Assembly: GCF_001577835.2 (NCBI RefSeq)
Contig: NC_029520.1
Span: 51,097,457 to 51,161,456 of the forward strand
From: Coturnix japonica
Lineage: Eukaryota > Chordata > Aves > Galliformes > Phasianidae
Direction of reading: 5' to 3'
DNA: 64,000 bases
In this document: one piece after another, positions 25,601 to 35,610 of the stretch
Layout: each line of letters opens with the position of its first letter
Numbering within the stretch: the stretch's first letter is position 1
Position numbers and translations under genes: made by a program
The notes under the pieces: model-generated
Seen by the model: only the letters and a program-made list of their open reading frames with translations
Told to the model about the DNA's origin: nothing
Databases searched by the model: none

Positions 25601-28600
25601 GGTCCAGAAAATTTTATATAGCTGACTTGTGCCAAACCAGTAAGCATAATTGGAGAGCTAATTTAAAATCAGTTGTGTGTGTCACAGACTTTTAATTGAG
25701 AAGAATGAAAAGGTTGTTGTTCCTCTTTCAGCATTTCCATAGTTGCAGAAGGACTCAGTCCTGTTGTTGGCCCAGCAGAAGGGACTGGGGTAAGTCATGC
25801 TTAGTTCATGTATGTCCTTTAAACATCTTTCTAATATTAGCTGAAAGCAGAGTGACAGACATTCATGTCTTATGTGGGTAGACATCTTGATTGATTATCC
25901 TTGTGTCCAGAAGTGCAATTTGATACTTCAAATCTACCTATAGCAGCAGCTCTCATTGCCTGAGGAAACCCAATCCTGAGCTCAAAGCTTGTCCAATCAC
26001 TTCCTTTTAACCCTGTCCCACTCAAGATAAGGGTGCCCAAACCTGATTTGCTGGTTTAGCAGTTGTTTTTATCAGCCCTGGATATCTGATCAAATACTCA
26101 AAATATCTTTAGTGTTCCTCAGAATGAGGCTTTTTCCTGTTCTGTAAGACACAGATTGGGACTGCTGCAGTTTTCTTGCATTTTGTCTGGTTTTGGAGCT
26201 ACCTTTTGGAGCTCCTGTTGGCTCTGCTGTATGATGCTTATCAACTGGCCAAGCACTGCTTCTTCAAGCCCATTTCTGGTGTGAATTTTTAAGTGGATTT
26301 CCATGTGGGGACCATGCCTGAAAGGAGCAATAGTATTTGGCTCTCTGGGTCTCTCTGTTGCCACATCAAACCATGAAGCTGTTAAACTGTTCAAAGGTAC
26401 AGCAAGAGCATTGGTAGCAACACAAGTATCAGAGTTCAGAACTGTGTCCTGATATGTCTGTGGGCTTTTGTGCAGCCATTAAAATCTAGAATATAACCTC
26501 CATAGTTCTGATGCTGCTGTGCTCCTCAGTGAAGGCCAGTGCTTTGGAGCTAATCATCCTGTAGTTCCTGTCATTAGAAATGTAGGGTCTTAATTTTTGT
26601 TACTTCATGGATCCATACATTGCTTCAACAGTACTTATACATACATGTGCACACATACACACATTTGTATTTTAAAGCATGTCACTATTTGCTCTTATTC
26701 TTTTTACTGCTGTTTTTACGAGTCACATGAAAAGTTACTTGTTGGTGATGCTGCTATCTAGGGAATCTGGCAATCTTTAACATTTAGTATCACTGCTAGT
26801 ACTTTTCTGAGGTAAAGTCTCGTAAGAGAACAACTTCCAAGTGCTTTTTGGCACTTTAAGTTCAAAATCCATTTGTGGAAGAATTTCTTTATATGCTCTT
26901 TAAAGGATAACCTCATTTATGAGGGTGCTTGGGAAATAGTTCACGAGAAATGAATCACGGTGTTAAACTCACAGCTTTGCTTTTCCTGACCTTTGTGCAA
27001 GCTGGAATTCAAAAATCTCTCTTGAATTGCCAGTGAGACCTATAGGTGACATAAATGAATTGTGTTCAACACAATACAAAAGTGCTGGTTTTTGTAAACT
27101 CACTTCCCTTGGATGTCCTGACCACCTTTTCTCCTTTGTGCTTGCTGCATCAAAGCTACCAAACTGCCTTTTACAGCAGACAAAACAGCAAAGGCAGCTT
27201 CCTGGTGTCATACAAACTGCTTTAAGTCCTTCTGATTGCACTGATGTTTTGCTTTTGGCTCACTGGGAAGCAAACACAGCTGACATCTGAGCTCTACAAG
27301 GGGTTAGGAACAGTTAAAATTCCTCTTTTTCAGGTGCTGGAAAATTGTAGCAGTGAATTAAAAGTAGTGAATGGCGTGGAAGAGATGGAACTATCTGCTG
27401 CAGAGCAACAAGGGCAAGATATCACCATGAGCAGTCCAGAGAAGGGTATGTGCACTGGGTTCAGCTTAACACAGTCTAGAGAACCAAAAATGCATCAGTT
27501 GTGTACGTATCCCCAGGGAGGTTGTTGAATCGCCATCCCTGGTTCTGTTTAAGAGCCGTTTGGATGTGGTAATGAGGGATATGATTTAGTGTAGGGTTTT
27601 TAGAGTTAGGGTTCTAGTTGGCTGCAGTTGGACTTGATGATTTTCAAGGTCTTTTCCAACCTGGGTAATTCTATGATTTTGTGATATCTTCAAGCTGCTG
27701 CAGTCTGTGGTGTTGTTAGGTTCTTATGTTTATTCTACAGGCTTTATAGTCTAAATACTATTCTTTGAAATCACTGCTATTGTAGCTTTATTAGTCTATG
27801 CATGCTTGTAGCAAAACCTGTGTTTGTTAGTATGACTTCCATGCTCTGCATGTGAGCAGTTCCCCTCACTTGTCTATGCAGTTTCCCTGTGGTACATGAG
27901 GTAGAAAGCTGATAGAAGAGACTTGCAGTAGAAGTAGTTGCAAGCTGTTCTGTTTTGCTTCAGTAAATGCAGAAAACAATTGTGTTTTTTTTATCCTTAG
28001 CAATATCATATTGACCCTAAGAAGAAAATAATGAAATGTTCTTATTTTTCAGATGTTTTGTCCAGTGATTTGGATTCCATTGACAAAAATCCTTTAGATA
28101 CAGTAAGTTGACCCTTTCATTTATTTGGCTACAGTTTGCTTGTTACAATACCATTCACTTTGTCTGCAGAATCAATTTCTATGTGAAGTAAATGAAGCTC
28201 TGGAGGGTGATGTCAAACCAAAGCATACAACATACTCTACTAAATGCAGGCCACGATTCCTATCTCCTTGTCGTGGCTCACACTCATTCCTTGTTTCACA
28301 CATCAAATTGAGACTTGTAACAGAAGAATGACTGATCTCTTTAGGCTGATCATTGAAGTTATGTTTCTTGTGGATTTCCCTGGATTTACTAACGTGCTGA
28401 ACCACCTGCCCTTTTCCTTCCATTTACTTGGACTTTTCCAGGTCTGTTCCATCCCATTTCTATAGTTTTATCTTCTGCAGACAGAAGCGAAATCCAACAA
28501 GGAAAAACAGACATATAGAACTTCCAGATTGTTAAAAGAATTTGGTAGTACATCTTGCTTGGTCTCAAACAGGAAAAAATCCTCTTTAAGTTATAGGGTA

Positions 28601-29084
28601 CTGCTTTAAGTAGTGAGTGCCTTCAAAAAGGACCAGCTACTGGCTCCTTATTTCCTACCTGGAAATAAGCATTCAGGGTTCCTTAGGGAAGTCCTGGAAC
28701 TTGAAGTGGTAAATGACTTTTTCAAAGCAACACTCACAGTTCCAAGTGCCACATAAAGACAAGTGACATGAGTATTTTTGCATCCACTAAACTGCTGTAT
28801 ATTTCAGGAAGGGTTTTGGATCTTCCTGGCAGATCTTGAGCTGCAATGTGTCCATGGGGGGGAGTTGCCATTAGCTTGTCTTATGTGCCCATGCAGTGCT
28901 GTTCTGTAGAGCAGATAACTGTTGCCTTTGAGTGCTTAATTCCCCCCGATTTCTCCCATAGCCCATGATGGATGGTGAGCTTCCTTTCACTCCAGTCAAG
29001 AACAGCATCCAGAAGTTTGCAGCAGCTGGAAGATTCAGTGACCTGATCGTATTTTCTCCTATTTCTTCCTCTGGGCAAAAGTGA
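13630..29084 (+). CDS. DLGAP5: Disks large-associated protein 5 (hepatoma up-regulated protein, HURP)
   Basis: Mitotic microtubule-bundling protein; the mammalian homologue acts on kinetochore fibres downstream of Ran-GTP and Aurora A. Exons joined in frame by eye: 13620-13870 (ATG 13630), 14340-14548, 14872-14964, 15969-16053, 18134-18232, 18512-18582, 19963-20228, 20587-20699, 20783-20912, 21294-21379, 21632-21792, 22340-22429, 23929-24148, 25145-25373, 25732-25789, 27334-27445, 28053-28102, 28962-29084. All junctions are GT-AG and phase-consistent, giving 811 aa (human 846). Visible parts: N-terminal [12 protein letters not shown] and a KEN motif (residues 33-35, possible APC/C signal); basic coiled-coil [19 protein letters not shown]; the [14 protein letters not shown] block; GKAP homology about residues 432-550 ([24 protein letters not shown]); MSSPEK; and the C-terminal LIVFSP. 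Six CR1 pieces lie in introns. Gene identity is certain; single exon borders are mostly firm. Confidence 0.95.
14181..14326 (+). mobile_element. CR1 LINE 3' fragment abutting the DLGAP5 exon 3 acceptor
   Basis: Sense CR1 from ATTGCCCAGGGAGGTGGTGG to TCTTTTCCAACCTTGATAAT. Its tail ends about 13 nt before the AG (14,338-14,339) of the exon that starts at 14,340. The branch point region of this intron must therefore lie in CR1-derived sequence. Confidence 0.88.
17947..18009 (+). mobile_element. CR1 LINE 3' end, short
   Basis: Sense CR1 tail: GTAGGGGGTTGGAACTTGAT, CCTTCAGGTCCCTTCCAACC, ATATGATTCT. It lies in the DLGAP5 intron that ends at 18,133. Confidence 0.8.
20325..20364. repeat. 20-bp tandem duplication in a DLGAP5 intron
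   Basis: TGATCACAGTTGCTGTTGTT occurs at about 20,325 and again directly after it. A third GTTGCT piece follows. It is a simple local duplication. Confidence 0.7.
22095..22187 (-). mobile_element. CR1 LINE 3'-end fragment in a DLGAP5 intron
   Basis: Antisense CR1: ACAGAATCACAAAATTGTAG, AGGTTGGAAGGGAGCCTCTA, GGAGTCCAACCCCATTGCAA. The wording fits the same subfamily as the 9718 copy (GTAGGGAGCCTGCTTTGGC on the sense strand). Confidence 0.82.
23007..23357 (-). mobile_element. CR1 LINE 3' fragment, about 350 bp, in a DLGAP5 intron
   Basis: Antisense CR1 with GCCTGGGTTGAAAAGGACCA, GTCACCAACCAGCAGCCCAG, CCACAGCCTCCTTGGGCAAC, and on into the ORF2-end region (GGTCTCCCCAGAGCCTTCTC). It lies between the exons ending at 22,429 and starting at 23,929. 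Confidence 0.88.
27510..27685 (+). mobile_element. CR1 LINE 3' fragment in a DLGAP5 intron
   Basis: Sense CR1: CCCCAGGGAGGTTGTTGAAT, GCCGTTTGGATGTGGTAATG, GGTCTTTTCCAACCTGGGTA, ending ATTCTATGATTTTGTGA. It starts about 65 bp after the exon that ends at 27,445. Confidence 0.85.
28481..28597 (+). other. DLGAP5: Candidate extra DLGAP5 exon (39 codons)
   Basis: A good acceptor (TTTTATCTTCTGCAG, ending 28,480) is followed by 39 open codons, starting T-E-A-K-S-N-K-E-K and ending S-S-L-S-Y-R, then a usable donor AGG|GTACTG at 28,597/28,598. The piece is phase 0 at both ends, exactly what is needed between the exons ending at 28,102 and starting at 28,962. If included the protein would be 850 aa, close to the human 846. 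I cannot match it to a human segment, so it may be a cassette exon or a chance frame. Confidence 0.4.
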
Positions 29085-30010
29085 ATGACTGGAAATTTAA
29101 GATGAGTAAATTATATTCAGTAAAAAACAGAGGCTGTCTGGAATACCCCTGAACTGTGAGACCTGTAGTATTTTATAGTGGAACAACTTGGTAACATTCC
29201 TGCCATGAGCAGTAGTGCATTCACTGTGTGTGCTGTATATATTGCTGTGCAGTAGTGGTTCTGTTTGCTGGCTTTACCTCCTGCATCCAAGGTATATATC
29301 TGACTCCATGAAATATTCTTATTTTTGTATGACTTCATGTATTTCTTGTCTCCTTTGAGTTGTAAAACTGTCCATCTTTAATCTTTTCTCTCTTGACCTT
29401 AATTACCTCATGACTTGTTTTTATAAGTGATGGGATAAGGTTTGTGTAACAGATGTGTTCCATTAGCTGTGCCCATCTCCATGAGGCCCCTCCAGGGGTG
29501 CCTGTTATCTGCCCCAAAGCAGTTCTGTATTCAGTCCGTGCTGTGGATGTGCTGTTGCACCCTAAACTCCAGTACTAATTACTAGTGCATTAACTGCACC
29601 TAATCAGCAGATGGGATGAGGTTTGACTCTTTTCTTTCCTGTGGGGTTTTTCCTATTGCCTAACAACCACTTGCTTTGTAACAGAAGAAATTCAAGCAAG
29701 CATTTCAAAGTCTGATAATATCTGTTCCTTACGGTGTATTAAATAGGGATGGATTTTTGAAGATGCTCAGTGCTGAGCTGTGTCATTAAGTGCCTTCAAG
29801 CTAAATCCCATTTTCTTTCCTTTTTCATCTGGAAGTTCCTTAACCGCTCTCCTTGAACATCTGGTTGTTAACCTCAGCCTCCTCTTGCATATTGCTCCCT
29901 TCAGCAGAAGGTATTGTCATTACATCTGAGGCTTCTTGTTAGAGCTGCAGTCCAGCTTGGAAGCTGTGCACTGATTACACTGAAATAAATAGAGGAAGCT
30001 GATCTGACCA
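29085..30010 (+). other. DLGAP5: DLGAP5 3'UTR, probable
   Basis: After the TGA at 29,082-29,084 the first perfect AATAAA is at 29,984-29,989; an ATTAAA variant lies at 29,738-29,743. Either would end the transcript before the CR1 at 30,092. The exact cleavage site is not visible. Confidence 0.5.
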
Positions 30011-30091
30011 ATGTTACTGTGCTGGAACGAACTTCTGGTTTTACAGATGGCTTCAGAAAGATAAAAGGCAAGTCAGTAAGAGCTCTTCACA

Positions 30092-30449
30092 GAAATACAG
30101 AATGGCTGGGGTTGGAAGGGACCTCAAGGATCATGAAGCTCCAACCCCCCACCACAGGCAGGGCCACCAACCTCCACATTGATACCAGCCCAGGCTGCCC
30201 AGGGCCCCATCCAACCTGGCCTTGAACACCTCCAGGGATGGACGGGGCATCCACAGCCTCTCTGGGCAGCTGTTCCAGCACCTCACCACTCTCATAGTAA
30301 AGATCTTCCCCCAATATCCAACCTCAGTCTTCCCTCCTTCAACTTCAAACCATTTCCCCTTGTCCTGCTGCTATCTACCCTTTCAAAGAGTTGATTCCCC
30401 TCCTGCTTATAGGATCCCTTTAGGTACTGAAAGGCTGTACCTCTTCTCA
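30092..30449 (-). mobile_element. CR1 LINE, young-looking subfamily, copy 1 of 3
   Basis: Antisense CR1 with GGCTGGGGTTGGAAGGGACC, CCCACCACAGGCAGGGCCAC, GGATGGACGGGGCATCCACA. Nearly the same text occurs at 43,869 and 61,496. This copy extends into the ORF2-end region (TTTAGGTACTGAAAGGCTGT). Confidence 0.9.
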
Positions 30450-31440
30450 GTGTTGAACGCTGTGCAATGCATAGTGGTAAGGGGGGATTTGAGGATCTGG
30501 TGTATGCACTGAAGGCACTACTAGTGGATTGCTGGTCCTAGGCTGGGACTCTGACCACTGTTATTACTTGGTATTTCTATGGGTAAATGGAATGACTGTT
30601 ACAAAGGGGTATGGGATGTGCCAAAGAGATCCTTAATAACTTCAATAGCGGCTCTTACATTGTTGTTCTTCAGACAAGACTGGAGGAATGTTCCCTCTGC
30701 TGTGAGTCACGCTTTATTTACCAGCGTGACTCATACGATGAGCTTGGCAGTAAACCTCCACCCCACCCTGAAACTGCTGTTGGCTGACAGGGAATTGATG
30801 AGGTGGGAGAAGCCCTGGGTGGGTTGTGGTCTGTGTGATGGGGTGTGTAGTGTGTGTATGGAGTAGATCTCCCTCAGGTTGGAAGCTTGTCAAGGAGATG
30901 CAGATTTGGGCCACCCCATGAAACTGTGCAGGCAAAGCAAGTCTTTGAAATGGAGGAGGGGGGAAGTTTTGCTTCTTCCAGCCTTATTTCTGAACCCACT
31001 CCTGACCCCCTCCATCAGGGTCAGGCATTCCTGGGTTGTCAGCATTCTCTAATGTTGCCTAGTGGATAGATCATTGAACTGGCACTTTTAGTCACTTATG
31101 CACAAGCCTTCCCAGCCTGGCCATGCAATTCCTACTCTTGTGTTTCCCCTTTAGAGAGAACCAAAGCACCACTTGGCAGCACTACTTCACTATAGAAAGG
31201 AATAACTGCTCTACTAGCAGAGGAACTAAGGCTGAAACATTGACCTGTTATCTGGGACTTCCAGCAGCAGTCTTAAACCCTATTGTAACTCATTTATAGG
31301 GCCACAGCCTGTAGGTCATGGACAGCTTTCTTGTGTATTCTTGCACATCAGAAATGACTCAGAGTCATTATCCTGAGGTTCCATTTCTAAAGCAAGAACT
31401 CAGCTTCTACCACATCCAAATACAGCTTGTATCTCAACCA
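30450..31440. other. Short intergenic gap between two convergent genes
   Basis: This separates the 3' ends of DLGAP5 (plus) and LGALS3 (minus). No gene, RNA or repeat was recognised. A tRNA A-box-like string (CTAGTGGATAG at about 31,058) has no matching B box. Confidence 0.6.
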
Positions 31441-31468
31441 CAAACAAATTTTACTTGGAGAATTGCTT

Positions 31469-31474
31469 TTTATT
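31469..31474 (-). terminator. LGALS3: LGALS3 polyadenylation signal AATAAA
   Basis: TTTATT on the plus strand gives AATAAA on the minus strand, about 85 nt after the LGALS3 stop. That fits the short 3'UTR of galectin genes. Confidence 0.75.
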
Positions 31475-31558
31475 GCTTCAAAGTAATCACCCAGGAAGGC
31501 GCTGCTGTCACAGCTCTCTGAGGAGTGCTGGGCTTGTGTTAAAGGCACAGCTCAGTGA

Positions 31559-33133
31559 TTAAATCATGGAGGTCAGGACGCTGGTGAGGGTGATGTCCCC
31601 AGCGATGCAGAGCTTGGTCACCTCGTTCAGCCTCTTCTCACGGAAGTTGAACTGCAGCAGATGAGCATCGTTGGCTGCCACCTTGAAGTGATCCCCCTCA
31701 CAGAGCACCTGGAGCTGGAATAGAAACATCAAGTGAGCCAGAATGGAACCAAGGAGCACCGGTCACCTTTGCTGCACTGCAGGAGCCTGACAGCAACCTG
31801 CCCCATGGTGACAGCACAAAGAATGCAATGAGAAATGGGAAGAACAGCTTTTCTTTCCTTCTTTTATTGTTACCTTGAAGGGGGACCCAGGTTCAAATGG
31901 GAACCTAGGAGCTGTTCTCTCCTCCTTCCCCCAGTTGTTGTTGATCATTGAGTTACAGACAATGACCCTTTTGTGGTCTTCGTTGAAACGGGGGTTGAAG
32001 TGGAAGGCAATGTCTTGGCCCCTCTTGAAATCCAGCGAGAACCTGCCAAGGCAACAATCAAAGAGCTGCTTTTTCAGGTAACGACAGAGCAGTGCTGGAG
32101 GATTTAAGAGACTCTTTTGTGTCACGTTTGATTTCAGAGAAGCTGGATGTCATTCAGAAAGCGAACTCTGCCCCTAAACACTGCTGCAGCCCGTCTGTAC
32201 CTGTTGGGATTTGGGTTGATGGTCCCGGTGATGGTTATGAGCAGCCGAGGCACCAGGCCTGATGGCAGGGGCAGATCGTAGGGGACTTTCTGCAGAGGAC
32301 AGGGATGTGGTGTGAGCACAACAGCAGGTTAACGAGCAGCACAGGACTGACTGTCAGACAAGGGCTGGGTGTTGGCGTGACAGCAATGTGACAGCAATGT
32401 GACTGACTGCTCGTGCAACCTGCTGAGGACATTCAGCTCCAGGTCCCTCCCACAGCCCAGCTCAATGAGGAACTGCTGAACCAGAAACCCTTGAAATAGG
32501 ACAGAGCTGTTACCAGTGGAGCGGATGGAGTTCCAGAGTATGGTCCTGCTGGTCCTCCAGGGTATGGTCCTGGTGGTCCATGATGTGGTCCTGGTGGTCC
32601 ATGATGTCCTGGAGGTCCATGATGTGGTCCCGGTGCCCCCGGGTACGGTCCTGGTGCTCCAGGGTATCCAGCACCTGGGTACCCAGGGTACGGTGGAAAG
32701 GCCCCAGGTCCCGGGGGCTGGTTCCAGCCCTGGGGTGGGGGGGCACCAGGGTTGTGAGCAGGCAGAGCATCGGAGAGCTGGGGATGGAGGGGAGAGGAGG
32801 AGGGGGAAGAGAAGCAGAATCCAGTGGGGCTGCCAGCACATGGCCTGCATGGCCTGCACAACACCACGTGCTGGTGCTGAGAGCCCCAAAGTCCTTGAAT
32901 GCACCTTGATTGGTGTTACACGGATTGGCAGCAACGTGGAATCATAGAATCACAAAATCATTACGGTTGGAAAAGACCTTCACAATCAGCATCAGCCCTC
33001 AGTGCCACATCCCCAACTTCCCAAACACCCGCAGTGATGATTTCCCCACTGCAGGTCCCCACCTCCATGCAGTGCCCCCACAGAGCCCTGTGTGTTGGAA
33101 GGAGCCGATACTCACAGAGAAACCGTCCGACAT
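31559..33133 (-). CDS. LGALS3: Galectin-3, chimera-type beta-galactoside lectin
   Basis: Cytosolic, nuclear and secreted lectin. Coding exons on the minus strand: 33133-33116 (ATG, 6 codons, in an exon beginning at 33137), 32777-32514, 32289-32201, 32042-31874, 31714-31559; phases 0, 0, 2, 0. They make 231 aa. The N-terminus [16 protein letters not shown] is followed by a Pro/Gly/Tyr repeat domain ([15 protein letters not shown] units) up to about residue 94, then the carbohydrate-recognition domain: [19 protein letters not shown], sugar-binding [19 protein letters not shown], and the C-terminal TSMI. From memory the described chicken protein is about 262 aa, so the repeat domain here looks shorter. 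No signal peptide, as expected for galectins. NWGK replaces mammalian NWGR. A CR1 lies in the intron between the ATG exon and the repeat exon. Confidence 0.95.
32560..32700 (-). repeat. LGALS3: In-frame repeats of the galectin-3 N-terminal domain
   Basis: Imperfect 9- to 27-nt units encode [25 protein letters not shown] and [10 protein letters not shown]. On the plus strand the unit reads as GGTCCTGGTGGTCCATGATG and relatives. The high similarity of neighbouring units makes length change by slippage likely. Confidence 0.75.
32939..33070 (-). mobile_element. CR1 LINE 3'-end fragment in LGALS3 intron
   Basis: ATCATAGAATCACAAAATCA, then CGGTTGGAAAAGACCTTCAC and a CACATCCCCAACTTCCCAAA part. It is in the same direction as LGALS3 transcription. 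Confidence 0.75.
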
Positions 33134-33681
33134 TGTCCTATAACAAAAAAGACAAAGGATGGGAAGTCGTTTTATTGCCCTCCCAGCTTACACGGCTGGT
33201 GGTGATTCACCATCTACACCATAACCAGGCCCAGAGGTGCCTCATGGTTCCAAATCCAAAGAGCCCGGCCTGCAGCTGGGATGGGATGGGAGAGGAGGGT
33301 CCTATAGGGGGACCCCCCTGTGCCATCCCTATGGGGACACGTGGGCTGCAATGGGATTTACAGCCACCCCAAAAGGCGAAGCTGCGCCGTGCAGAAACGC
33401 TGCGGCCTGAGGCTGAATTGCTGCTATCAAAGAGTGCATTCATGAGCAAAGAGAGAAGGGGGGGAAATAAACGGGGAGAGGCAAAAATGGGAGGGAAAAA
33501 GGAAAATTCCGAATGGAAAGTGGCAAAGTTCTCTTCTAAAGCAACACTGAGCAACACCAAGGGCTGAGTAACACCAAGGGCTGAGTAAACCCAGCCGGGC
33601 TGCTACAGCAATACGGAAATCAAGCTGAGTTTCCCCAGCACCAAACTCTTCCTCCAGCAAAATGCAATGCAGAGCCTGCGT

Positions 33682-33750
33682 GACTTCCAAGCAGGGACTT
33701 CCAAGCAGGGACTTCAAGCAGTGACTTGAAGCAGTGACTTTCAAGCAGCC
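33682..33750. repeat. About five 15-bp tandem repeats in LGALS3 intron 1
   Basis: The unit GACTTCCAAGCAGGG is repeated with small changes (GACTTCAAGCAGT, GACTTGAAGCAGT, GACTTTCAAGCAG). A smaller duplication, AACACCAAGGGCTGAGTAA, lies at about 33,552-33,588. Confidence 0.75.
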
Positions 33751-33936
33751 CTTCGGGCACCAACTGGCAGCGATGACTTTCAGCTGCCCCCACTTTGCCG
33801 TGCAGGATTTTGCCCTCTGCTTTTCCCACCCCTCTGCTTCCCATGGTGCAGGTCGGGCCTCTCCAAGTTGGGCTGTCCCAGCTCGGCCAGGCAGGTGCCA
33901 ACGAACCCCCCGAGTCCTGAAAGTCCCACTTTATAA

Positions 33937-34010
33937 TTCATAGAGCGGTTAAGGCTGGAAAAGACATCTAAGATCATCGAGTCCAAACCGTGTCGACACC
34001 CGGCTCAGCC
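33937..34010 (-). mobile_element. CR1 LINE 3'-end remnant
   Basis: ATTCATAGAGCGGTTAAGGC, GGAAAAGACATCTAAGATCA and GAGTCCAAACCGT resemble a diverged antisense CR1 end. It lies at the edge of the LGALS3 CpG island. Confidence 0.65.
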
Positions 34011-34089
34011 TTTGGGAGAACCCTTCATTGGGAAACCATTTGGGTTCAGAAGCAAAGCAACGTGCAGGATGGTGGGCAAAGCCGTACAA

Positions 34090-34440
34090 CCCAACTGCCC
34101 AGGGGTGGCAGCTCCGTCCAACCCGGTACCCGCAGTCCCAGAGCTCCCCTACTCCCCTACCTGCAGCTGTCGGGCCGCGCACCAAGGCGGGGTGTCGGGC
34201 TCTATGTTGGGGCCGGGCAATATCCCCACCCGGAGCTGCCCGGCCCCGGGGCGGAGCACAGAGCACGGAGCATTGAGCAGAGCCCAGCCCCACGGGCAGC
34301 GCAGCACCACGACACCCGCGGCGTCCCCTCCCAGCGGTCTGAAACGTCACCACATCGAGCACCGAGGGCTTGGACGCATCGATGGTTCCGGCTCATTGCG
34401 GGTCATCACCCACCCCGACAGCGCCCGGCGTGAGTCATGG
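34090..34440 (-). promoter_or_regulatory. LGALS3: LGALS3 CpG-rich promoter and non-coding exon 1
   Basis: A GC- and CpG-rich block upstream of the galectin-3 ATG exon. On the minus strand CTGCAG|GTAGGG at 34,161/34,160 is a good donor for a 5'UTR exon that would join to the acceptor TTTGTTATAG before 33,137. The start site is probably between 34,200 and 34,400; no clear TATA box. Exon and promoter are inferred from position and composition. Confidence 0.55.
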
Positions 34441-34485
34441 GATCATAGAGCCATAAAACCAACAAGGCTGGGAAAGAACTCGGAG
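34438..34485 (-). mobile_element. CR1 LINE tail remnant
   Basis: GGGATCATAGAGCCATAAAA followed by AAGGCTGGGAAAGAACTCGG looks like a diverged antisense CR1 tail. Short and uncertain. Confidence 0.5.
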
Positions 34486-34570
34486 AACGAGCGGCAGCCG
34501 ATGGCCCAGGGCAGGAGACCAGCACAGCGGGTTGGATTCACTCGTGATTGATCAGATGGAGCCATGGCAG

Positions 34571-34634
34571 CTGTGCAGTGCTATGCAGTGCTGTGCAATG
34601 CAATGCAGTGCTGTGCTGTGCTGTGCAGTGCAGG
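34571..34634. repeat. Degenerate TGTGC/TGCAG short tandem repeat
   Basis: About 64 bp of interleaved five-base units (GCAGTGCTATGCAGTGCTGT and similar). It lies upstream of the LGALS3 promoter. Confidence 0.8.
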
Positions 34635-35230
34635 CTGATGGTGCACAGCCCAGGATGGGGCTCTTTTCCGAGAGGTTCTCCTGTTTTTCTCCTCCTGCTG
34701 CAGTTACACAACGGCCACGGTGTTACGAAATCAGAACTGAAAACAGGAAACGGAATCTGAGCGTGGCTCCGTTCCTTCGTTCACCTGAATGGGCACAGGA
34801 CGGAGCTGCGGGGCTGATGGGTCGGACCGTGAGGGCACAGTTTGCTCCCAACCCCCCCGGGTTTCTCCCATCGCATCCTTTGATCAATCCCGAATCAAAC
34901 CAGAGCTGAGCAGTGCAGCTGAGCCCTGTGTGCTCCCCCCGCCCCCGGCGCTGCTTTCCCAGGACATCCCGGCACCGCCGCACCTTAAAGCAGCGCCCAG
35001 CACTCCGCATTTCCCTCTAGGAACGGCCCTTGATAGGCTGCCCTGCAATCATCCACGGAGCTTCAGCCTGTTAAACTCCGTTTATTGAGGGGATTTGGCG
35101 TGATTGCCTCGTAGCGATGTTTGCTGTGCGGCTGCCAGCTGGGTCAATGGGCTGCACAGCTCAGGTTGGGAAAGGGAGGAGAGGGCAAAGAGGTCGTTGA
35201 AGATGAAGAAGTGCATAAAACCAAGTGGGG

Positions 35231-35334
35231 GATGTGGCTCTGGGCAGCCTGGGCTGCTGGTTGGTACCTGCACACAGCAGGGTTGGAGCTGGATGGACAT
35301 TATGGGCCTTTACAACCCATTCTGTGATTCTGTG
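35231..35334 (+). mobile_element. CR1 LINE 3'-end fragment
   Basis: Sense CR1: GATGTGGCTCTGGGCAGCCT, GGGCTGCTGGTTGGTACCTG, ending CCATTCTGTGATTCTGTG. Confidence 0.85.
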
Positions 35335-35498
35335 TGTTTCTGTCATCCCTGAGGACACTGAATTCCCCCAGAGGCAAAAGTCCCCACCTGAATGGGAGAG
35401 TTATTTACATGGGCTTAAATCACATCAAACCCAGAAACTGCTGACTGGAAATGAATGATTCCCATCTATTTTATAGGGCTGTTTGGATTTTAGTGAGC

Positions 35499-35610
35499 CC
35501 ATAAAACTGCAAACCATCCAGGCTGGCAAAAACCTTCGAGGTCATTGAGTCCAACCATCAGCTCTAGCAGTGAACCCCACCTCCCTGCACCTCCAGGGAT
35601 GGGGAGCTCC
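35499..35610 (-). mobile_element. CR1 LINE 3'-end fragment, diverged
   Basis: Antisense CR1-like: CCATAAAACTGCAAACCATC, GGCTGGCAAAAACCTTCGAG, ATTGAGTCCAACCATCAGCT. More diverged than most copies here. Confidence 0.7.

Noticed and set aside
28169-28331. Alternative DLGAP5 exon starting after TTTGTCTGCAG
   Set aside because: The acceptor is good, but no donor keeps the phase needed for the next exon. The later candidate at 28,481 fits better.
31050-31135. tRNA-like A box (CTAGTGGATAG)
   Set aside because: No B box, no cloverleaf arms and no terminator run follow.
32516-32947. Plus-strand frames over the galectin-3 repeat exon
   Set aside because: They are antisense shadows of the repeat domain; their regular look comes from the repeats.
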